Part shown: in pieces, positions 1-5,346 of the stretch
How positions within the stretch are numbered: the stretch's first letter is position 1
Layout of the letters: each line of letters opens with the position of its first letter
Assembly: GCA_007131045.1 (NCBI GenBank)
Contig: SLRI01000658.1
Span: 1-5,346, forward strand
Length of the DNA stretch: 5,346 nucleotides
Direction: 5' to 3'
Origin: Rhodospirillales bacterium
GTDB lineage: Bacteria; Pseudomonadota; Alphaproteobacteria; Geminicoccales; Geminicoccaceae
Position numbers and translations under genes: made by a program
Notes under the pieces: model-generated
The model's input: only the letters and a program-made list of their open reading frames with translations
What the model was told of the DNA's origin: nothing
Databases searched by the model: none

Positions 1-332
1 AGCGCACTGCCGCTAGTCCGGGCATTGAGCACCAGCTGCTCGACCCCGTAGCTCCAGTAGCCACGCCCGCCCAGGAGCCGCACCACGACCAGCCGGGCAC
101 GCCCCAGGGTCTGCTCGACATAGAGATCGACCGAGAGCGGGTGCTGCAGCTTCAAGAGGTTGGCGAGCCGGAGCCCGGGCTTGGGCTCGGCGATCCGGGC
201 ATGAGCCGCAGCCAGGCAGGCGAGCTCGCTCTCGGCGGCCGAAAGGACCACGAGATCGGCGGGGCTCTGGCCGAGATCGACCGCAGCCTCACCGGAATCG
301 CTCGGCGCTTCCCGGGCGCTCAGGAGATGCAT
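1..332 (-). CDS. cobN: Cobaltochelatase subunit CobN, N-terminal part (runs off the window)
   Basis: CobN is the large subunit of the ATP-dependent CobNST complex, which inserts cobalt into hydrogenobyrinic acid a,c-diamide in the aerobic (late cobalt insertion) route to vitamin B12 in the cytoplasm. I translated the minus strand from the ATG at 332-330 and it stays open for 110 codons to the window edge. Recognisable CobN N-terminal blocks are VDLGQSPADLVVLSAAESEL (residues 18-37), LRLANLLKLQHPLSVDLYVE (54-73) and LVVVRLLGGRGYWSYGVEQL (81-100). Full CobN proteins are well over 1,000 residues, so only about a tenth is visible. The start lies 4 nt after the cobU stop, suggesting translational coupling. 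An ATG overlapping the cobU stop (340-338) leads to a stop after six codons and is not used. There is no clear Shine-Dalgarno sequence. Family recognition is by remembered motifs. Magnesium chelatase ChlH/BchH is a distant paralogue but fits less well beside cobU. Confidence 0.9.
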   Translation of the reverse strand, partial: MHLLSAREAPSDSGEAAVDLGQSPADLVVLSAAESELACLAAAHARIAEPKPGLRLANLLKLQHPLSVDLYVEQTLGRARLVVVRLLGGRGYWSYGVEQLVLNARTSGSA

Positions 333-336
333 CGGC

Positions 337-870
337 TCATCGGGGCGGCTTGAGGGTGAGCGGCAGCCCGGCGGTCACCAGATCGACCCGCCCGGCCACT
401 GCCGCCAGCCGCTGGTGCAGGGATCCTACGGCATCGACGAAGATTCGGGCCATCGCGTTGATCGGCACCACGCCCTGGCCGACCTCGTTGGAGACCAGGA
501 CCACGGGGCCGCGGGTGCGCTGGAGACCTTCGAGCAGCGCATCGGTGGCGGCGCTCAAATCGCGCTCCGCCACCAGGAGGTTGGTCAGCCACAAGGTCAG
601 GCAGTCGACCAGCACCGCCCGCTCGGGCGCTGCGATACGCTCGAGCGCCGGGGCGAGTTCCGAGGGCTCCTCGTGCAGTGTCCAGTGCGTCCCGCGCCGT
701 GCCTGATGCGCGGCGATGCGGGCCGCCATCTCGGCGTCGCCGGCGGTGCCGGTCGCCAGGTAGTGGCAGGCGAGGCCGCTGCCCTCGACCAGCGCCTCGG
801 CGTGCCGGCTCTTGCCGGAGCGGGCGCCGCCGAGGACGAGGGTGAGGCCGGGTAGGGCGAAGCGCTGCAT
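337..870 (-). CDS. cobU: Adenosylcobinamide kinase / adenosylcobinamide-phosphate guanylyltransferase (CobU/CobP)
   Basis: This bifunctional cytoplasmic enzyme phosphorylates adenosylcobinamide and then transfers GMP to it, giving adenosylcobinamide-GDP, the acceptor for the lower ligand in B12 synthesis. At 177 residues it matches the family length (about 180). The P-loop GGARSGKS is at residues 14-21, followed by RHAEALVE as in known CobU proteins. The histidine equivalent to the guanylylated His46 of Salmonella CobU appears to be His55 in ARIAAHQARR. A Walker-B-like segment AVLVDCLTLW lies at 85-94, and the conserved VVLVSNEVGQGVVP is at 123-136. The ATG at 870-868 is the only start giving the normal short N-terminus before the P-loop. 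No Shine-Dalgarno sequence is seen before it, so it may depend on translation from pckA 45 nt upstream. cobN follows after 4 nt, consistent with a cob operon. Called cobP in the Pseudomonas denitrificans nomenclature. Confidence 0.95.
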   Translation of the reverse strand: MQRFALPGLTLVLGGARSGKSRHAEALVEGSGLACHYLATGTAGDAEMAARIAAHQARRGTHWTLHEEPSELAPALERIAAPERAVLVDCLTLWLTNLLVAERDLSAATDALLEGLQRTRGPVVLVSNEVGQGVVPINAMARIFVDAVGSLHQRLAAVAGRVDLVTAGLPLTLKPPR

Positions 871-885
871 GACCGGTGTCGTATG

Positions 886-910
886 GCTCGAGCGAGGCGC
901 CGCGTCGAGC
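886..910. repeat. Short inverted repeat between pckA and cobU
   Basis: GCTCGA (886-891) and TCGAGC (905-910) form a 6-bp stem around a 13-nt GC-rich loop. The repeat fills most of the 45-nt pckA-cobU gap. It has no T-tract on either side, so it is not a standard intrinsic terminator. It could be a weak pause or mRNA-stability hairpin separating pckA from the cob genes, or chance in GC-rich DNA. Confidence 0.35.
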
Positions 911-915
911 GCTGG

Positions 916-2508
<1,593 letters not shown>

Positions 2509-2514
2509 GCTCGA

Positions 2515-2522
2515 TCCCCCTT
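2515..2522 (-). promoter_or_regulatory. Strong ribosome binding site that fixes the pckA start
   Basis: Read on the minus strand, AAGGGGGA ends 6 nt before the ATG at 2508. It is preceded by an A-run, so the purine stretch is AAAAAGGGGGA (2525-2515). It sits entirely within the 23-nt gap after the upstream stop codon. This decides for the 530-residue PckA rather than the upstream-extended reading frame. Confidence 0.85.
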
Positions 2523-2531
2523 TTTCGCTGT

Positions 2532-3287
2532 TCACGCAGTGTCCAAAGATACTTGGCGCGCCCGCTTGACGAGCCGGACGAGCTCCACCCGGGCACCTTC
2601 CGCATCGCGCACCGGCTTGTCGAACCAGAGCCGGGCCCGCCTCGTGCCGGCAACCAGATCGGCACCTTCCGGATCGACGCCGCTCAACCGCCAATCGGCC
2701 GCCGGCTGGCCGAGCAGCCGCGTGGCATAGAGTTGGACGGCATCCTGGTGGTCCTCGTTCATGTGCGCCACGACATCCTCTTCCTGGGCCGCCAGCGGCA
2801 GCTCGGGATCGGCCCTCATCAGCACGTCGGTGGCGTCGATCCAGTGGATCTTGCCGAAGCCCTGGACCAGGTGCGCCCGCTCCGGCCGGACGACGTAGAG
2901 ATTGAAGTCGGAAAAGCTAACATAGCCTCGGGCGTCGGGGTGGCGGGCGAGATAGCGGGCGAGCTGGTGCGCGGCATCGGCCCGCTCGATCCGGCCCATC
3001 AGCGTGGCCCGGGCCCCGGCCAGGGGGCTCGCCATGCCGTGGGTGCCGTCGACGAGCAGCGAGACGCGGGGATCGCGGGCGAAATTCCTGGTGTGGTCGG
3101 CGAGATCGGAGAGCAGCAGCAGCGGTCGGGCGTCGTGGTCGACGGCGAGCATGACGAGCGAGACGTAGGCGGCGCCGCTCTCGTCGAGCGTGCCCAGGGA
3201 AGCGCGCGCCGCACCGCGCAGCAGGCGGCGCACCGACGCACCGGGGCTGGCGCCGAGGTCGGAGGTCTCCGGGGCGGGCTCGGTCAT
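2532..3287 (-). CDS. HugZ-like pyridoxamine-phosphate-oxidase-fold protein with DUF2470 domain
   Basis: A 251-residue cytoplasmic protein of the HugZ/PNPOx-like family. The N-terminal split-barrel part spans about residues 17-150 and carries the family's FMN-barrel type segments: SLGTLDESGAAYVSLV (30-45), LLLSDLADHTRNFARDPRVS (57-76) and ARATLMGRIERA (92-103). The C-terminal DUF2470 domain spans about 165-245 and has the diagnostic HMNEDHQDAV at 175-184. Family members include heme-degrading or heme-binding HugZ of Helicobacter and Campylobacter. Others are only assumed to bind flavin or heme, so the true substrate is not shown here. The ATG at 3287 gives a family-typical length. An in-frame GTG at 3308 adds seven residues and cannot be excluded, as the only purine motif (GAAAG, 3295-3291) is just 3 nt from the ATG. 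It leads the pckA-cobU-cobN block and its stop is 23 nt before the pckA start. Confidence 0.88.
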   Translation of the reverse strand: MTEPAPETSDLGASPGASVRRLLRGAARASLGTLDESGAAYVSLVMLAVDHDARPLLLLSDLADHTRNFARDPRVSLLVDGTHGMASPLAGARATLMGRIERADAAHQLARYLARHPDARGYVSFSDFNLYVVRPERAHLVQGFGKIHWIDATDVLMRADPELPLAAQEEDVVAHMNEDHQDAVQLYATRLLGQPAADWRLSGVDPEGADLVAGTRRARLWFDKPVRDAEGARVELVRLVKRARQVSLDTA

Positions 3288-3487
3288 GGTCTTTCGGTCT
3301 CGCAGCACTGCCCGTCGCCCTCAACTGCCCTATCGGTCGCCGCGTGCATCGCTACGCCCCTTTCGTCCCTGACGTTAACCAAGGCACGCCGGGCTCAGAC
3401 CCGGACGTATTGTCACATATGTTGCATTGCGGCACAAAGCACTTCTGTTGTCGGCCGGTAAGCTTCGGCCGCAGGCCCCGTCTTTTC
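3288..3487. other. Divergent intergenic region between the HugZ-like and MBL-fold genes
   Basis: About 200 bp separate two genes that point away from each other, so both promoters should lie here. On the plus strand, TTGTCA (3410-3415) with a 17-nt spacer to CACAAA (3433-3438) is a poor -35/-10 pair. On the minus strand I found no convincing pair. An imperfect dyad CCGGG/CCCGG occurs at 3389-3404, and a CGGCCG hairpin lies further downstream. A plus-strand reading frame is open from 3344, but the Cys/Arg-rich 48-residue extension it would give does not resemble the family N-terminus, so I treat the region as non-coding. Confidence 0.6.
3452..3471. repeat. CGGCCG inverted repeat in the leader of the MBL-fold gene
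   Basis: Two copies of the self-complementary CGGCCG (3452-3457 and 3466-3471) flank the 8-nt GTAAGCTT. A transcript could fold as a 6-bp GC stem 16 nt upstream of the ATG at 3488. It could also be a DNA-binding dyad. Such short GC repeats arise easily by chance at this base composition. Confidence 0.4.
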
Positions 3488-4564
3488 ATGCCGTTTCGAG
3501 AAGGAAACGCCCTGTCCAGTGCCGAAGCGGCCGCCGTCCGCTACCTCTCGCCGCCGGTGCCGCTCGGCGAGCCCGTCGCGGTAGCCCCTGGCATCTTCTG
3601 GCTGCGCCTGCCGCTGCCGTTCGCGCTCGATCACGTCAACGTCTGGCTCATGGACGACGGCGATGACGGCTGGACGCTGATCGACGCCGGGGTCAGGGAC
3701 GAGCGCTGCATCGCCATCTGGCAAAGGCTGCTCGACGGCTTCTTGGCCGAAAAGCCCATCCGGCGGATCATCGCGACCCACTTCCACCCCGACCATGTCG
3801 GCCTTTGCGGCTGGCTGGTCGAGCGGCTCGACGCTGCGTTCTTCGCCAGTCGGATCGAGTGGCTGCAGGCGCGTCTTCTGGCTATCGACACGACCGACGG
3901 CTATGTGCGGGCCGGCCGCAGCTTCGACGAGGCGGCGGGCCTTCCGGCCGAGCAGATCGCAGAGCGCTTCGCGCGCGGCAACCGCTATCGGCTCAATGTC
4001 ACGGTGCCGCCCGCGGCCTTCACCCGGCTGGTCGCCGGTGACACGCTGGAGATGGCAGGGACGACCTGGCGGGTGATGATCGGCGAGGGCCACAGCCCGG
4101 AGATGCTCACCTTCTGGAGTGCCGAGCGCGACATTCTGATCGCCGCCGATCAGATCCTGCCCCGAATCTCGCCCGTCGTCGCCGTCTGGCCGCCGGTGCC
4201 CGACGCCGATCCGCTGGCCGAGTTCCTCGGCAGCCTGCAACAATACCTGGAGCTGCCGGCGACCACCCTGGTCCTGCCGTCGCACGATGCGCCCTATCAC
4301 GGACTGCACGAGCGGGTGCGGGCACTGGTGCAGCACCACGAACAGCGGCTCGATCTCACCTTGCGCGCCTGCGCCGAGCCGGCGACCGTCGTCGAGGTGA
4401 TGGGCAAGCTGTTCCGCCGCAAGTTCGATCTACACCAACTCGGTTTCGCGCTGGGCGAGACGATGGCGCACATCAACCATCTGCTCGGCCGAGAGCGGCT
4501 CACGGTCGTCGGCCGGCGCGGTGCGGCCCGCCTGTTTCAGCGCCGCGAAGCTCACGGGCTTTGA
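3488..4564 (+). CDS. MBL-fold metallo-hydrolase with C-terminal winged-helix-like domain
   Basis: A 358-residue (from the ATG) predicted soluble metallo-beta-lactamase-fold hydrolase; the substrate is unknown. The fold begins near residue 33 (VAPGIFWLRLPLPFALDHVN) and Asp67 lies in LIDAG. The binuclear metal site is complete: THFHPDH at 97-103 (His98, His100, Asp102, His103), His202 in GEGHSPE, Asp221 in AADQILP, and His266 in LPSHDAP. After about residue 275 a helical domain (HHEQRLDLTLRAC... TMAHINHLLGRERL) resembles the winged-helix extension of LACTB2-type proteins. Relatives act as hydrolases of thioesters, lactones or RNA, so no activity should be assumed. The ATG at 3488 has a poor ribosome site. 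An in-frame CTG at 3512 has a good one and would give 350 residues, both reaching the fold intact. The gene is transcribed away from the minus-strand block, and its stop codon overlaps the next promoter. Confidence 0.9.
   Translation: MPFREGNALSSAEAAAVRYLSPPVPLGEPVAVAPGIFWLRLPLPFALDHVNVWLMDDGDDGWTLIDAGVRDERCIAIWQRLLDGFLAEKPIRRIIATHFHPDHVGLCGWLVERLDAAFFASRIEWLQARLLAIDTTDGYVRAGRSFDEAAGLPAEQIAERFARGNRYRLNVTVPPAAFTRLVAGDTLEMAGTTWRVMIGEGHSPEMLTFWSAERDILIAADQILPRISPVVAVWPPVPDADPLAEFLGSLQQYLELPATTLVLPSHDAPYHGLHERVRALVQHHEQRLDLTLRACAEPATVVEVMGKLFRRKFDLHQLGFALGETMAHINHLLGRERLTVVGRRGAARLFQRREAHGL
3501..3514 (+). promoter_or_regulatory. Shine-Dalgarno sequence facing an in-frame CTG start candidate
   Basis: AAGGA (3501-3505, within GAGAAGGAAA) lies 6 nt before CTG at 3512-3514, which is in frame with the MBL-fold gene. 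The ATG at 3488 has only pyrimidine-rich sequence (CGTCTTTTC) before it. Spacing and strength favour initiation at CTG, which is a rare start codon. Alternatively the purine run is simply the codons Glu-Gly-Asn after the ATG start. Confidence 0.45.
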
Positions 4565-4590
4565 CAGTTGTAAAATTTGCGGTCTACCTT
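4561..4590 (+). promoter_or_regulatory. Sigma70-type promoter for the permease gene, overlapping the MBL stop codon
   Basis: TTGACA (4561-4566) is a perfect -35 hexamer and contains the TGA stop (4562-4564) of the MBL-fold gene. An AT-rich 17-nt spacer (GTTGTAAAATTTGCGGT) leads to CTACCT (4584-4589); reading the -10 as TACCTT gives 18 nt. Housekeeping alphaproteobacterial promoters often have a strong -35 and a weak -10 like this. The start of transcription would be near 4596, giving a leader of about 195 nt before the permease ATG. Confidence 0.6.
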
Positions 4591-4668
4591 GGCCGAGACA
4601 GGTCGTTGGGCGAGGGTGGATCGCTGCGGAAGTTCGAAGAAACCGCGCAACAACCAATGAGACGCCGT

Positions 4669-4710
4669 GGATCGGCGCCGCCATCGCGAGGTCTGTCCGG
4701 CGGTCGATCC
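4669..4710 (+). repeat. Leader hairpin upstream of the permease gene
   Basis: GGATCG (4669-4674) pairs with CGATCC (4705-4710), and CCGCC (4678-4682) pairs with GGCGG (4699-4703). They are separated by a small 3/1-nt internal bulge and close a 16-nt loop. The 11-bp structure lies midway in the predicted permease leader. No T-run follows (AAACCTG instead), so it is not a clear terminator of the MBL-fold gene. I could not match the leader (4565-4790) to a known riboswitch and see nothing else definite in it. A 49-codon frame from ATG 4657 lacks a ribosome site. Confidence 0.5.
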
Positions 4711-4776
4711 AAACCTGCCCACCGCACCGCAACGGCGTTCTCGGCCCCTAAAACCTGCCTGCCATTTGCGCTATTC

Positions 4777-4784
4777 GAGGGAGA
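4777..4784 (+). promoter_or_regulatory. Ribosome binding site of the permease gene
   Basis: GAGGGAGA ends 6 nt before the ATG at 4791. It supports that start over the next in-frame ATG codons (residues 12 and 16), which lie inside the first membrane segment. Confidence 0.8.
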
Positions 4785-4790
4785 CCGGCC

Positions 4791-5346
4791 ATGCTGCCAC
4801 TGATCGGCAAGCGTCTGGTGCAGATGGTCTTGATCATGATCGTCGCGTCGTTCGTTCTTTTCGTCATCTTCGACAGCGACGAGTTCAAGAAGAAGATCGC
4901 GGTGGCCGAGCTGGGTGGCTTTGCCGTCTCCGCCCTGAGCGAGGCCGACTACCGGCAATGGCTCGCCAACAAGGGCCTCGATGTGCCCTTCTTCCAGCGC
5001 TACGCCGACTGGGTCGGTGGCGTCTTGACTGGCGATTTCGGCCATTCGTTCGAGAAGAACACCGATGTCGGACCGCTGCTCTGGGATCGGTTGAAGAACA
5101 CCGGCATCCTGGCGTTCTGGGTGTTCGCCTTGATGATACCCCTGTCGCTGGTGCTCGGGGTCATCGCCGGGATGAAGGAGGGCGGCAAGCGCGACCGGGC
5201 GGTCTCGTTCATCGCCGTCTTCACCACCTCGATCCCGGAGATCGCGACCGCCATCCTGCTCACCGTCTTTCTCGCCCTCGGGCTCGGCTGGCTGCCGACC
5301 AAATCGGCAATGACGCAGGGCTTCGACGGCTGGCAGCTGGTGCTGC
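4791..5346 (+). CDS. Peptide-type ABC transporter permease (DppB/OppB family), N-terminal part
   Basis: My own translation from the ATG at 4791 is open to the window edge (185 codons). The protein starts with a membrane segment at about residues 8-27, followed by a periplasmic loop holding WVGGVLTGDFGHSF (74-87), the GDxGxS motif of DppB-type permeases. Two more hydrophobic segments follow at about 106-126 and 137-166, with DRAVSFIAVFTTSIPEIATA (135-154) matching the family's D-R...S-P block. The usual LPGDP motif after the first membrane segment is missing; IFDSDEF stands there instead. It should be an inner-membrane subunit that pairs with a DppC-like permease and ATPases to import a peptide or similar solute. 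The substrate cannot be told. The EAA loop lies beyond the window. No solute-binding protein gene precedes it, unlike many such operons; partners are presumably downstream. It probably has its own promoter at 4561. Confidence 0.9.
   Translation, partial: MLPLIGKRLVQMVLIMIVASFVLFVIFDSDEFKKKIAVAELGGFAVSALSEADYRQWLANKGLDVPFFQRYADWVGGVLTGDFGHSFEKNTDVGPLLWDRLKNTGILAFWVFALMIPLSLVLGVIAGMKEGGKRDRAVSFIAVFTTSIPEIATAILLTVFLALGLGWLPTKSAMTQGFDGWQLVL

Noticed and set aside
3110..3124. CAG trinucleotide run
   Set aside because: Only about four units, inside the HugZ-like coding sequence, where it encodes a leucine-rich strand (LLLLSD).
3373..3380. GTTAACCA resembling a CtrA half-site
   Set aside because: Only one half-site (TTAACC) is present, with no second TTAA at the required 7-nt spacing.
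2553..3461. 302-codon plus-strand open frame opposite the HugZ-like gene
   Set aside because: The minus-strand protein has the DUF2470 HMNEDH motif and family length; the opposite frame has no recognisable feature.
3344..3487. 48-residue N-terminal extension of the MBL-fold protein
   Set aside because: The extension is Cys/Arg-rich, unlike the family N-terminus, and covers the dyads and promoter-like sequence of the divergent region.
3413..4339. 308-codon minus-strand open frame opposite the MBL-fold gene
   Set aside because: It is antisense to a protein with all metal-binding motifs intact; its composition is shadow-like and no family is recognisable.
4657..4803. 49-codon small frame in the permease leader
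   Set aside because: No Shine-Dalgarno sequence, Arg/Pro/Ala-rich composition typical of random GC-rich frames, and it runs into the permease start.

Overview
The window is GC-rich DNA (estimated by eye at roughly two-thirds G+C), with dense codon-biased genes and long antisense shadow frames. It suggests an alphaproteobacterium, perhaps Rhodospirillales-like. The clues are an aerobic-type CobN, an ATP-type PckA with alphaproteobacterial signature blocks, a HugZ/DUF2470 flavin-fold protein, and a peptide-type ABC permease. No mobile element, CRISPR array, tRNA or rRNA is visible. The taxonomic placement is inference.

Minus-strand block (positions 3287 down to 1): four genes read in one direction with short gaps: a HugZ-like protein (2532-3287), 23 nt, pckA (916-2508), 45 nt, cobU (337-870), 4 nt, then the first 110 residues of cobN, which leaves the window at position 1. 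The last two belong to adenosylcobalamin synthesis (cobalt insertion, and activation of the lower-ligand side chain). pckA is gluconeogenic. The HugZ-like protein may bind flavin or heme. No promoter or cobalamin riboswitch could be seen between them, so they may be co-transcribed.

Divergent region (3288-3487): about 200 bp with two small inverted repeats and only weak promoter-like sequence. Plus-strand block: a metallo-beta-lactamase-fold hydrolase with a C-terminal winged-helix-like domain (3488-4564). Its best Shine-Dalgarno sequence points to an in-frame CTG at 3512 rather than to the ATG. A good sigma70-type -35 (TTGACA) overlaps its stop codon and should drive the next gene through a leader of about 200 nt that holds a hairpin. 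That gene, open at the window edge (4791-5346), is the N-terminal part of a DppB/OppB-family permease from a divergent subgroup.

The genes are mostly ordinary housekeeping and accessory metabolism. The most striking non-gene signal is a perfect 15-bp inverted repeat inside pckA, made of three exact five-codon blocks (arm, loop, arm). I see no evidence of an undescribed multi-gene system in this window.
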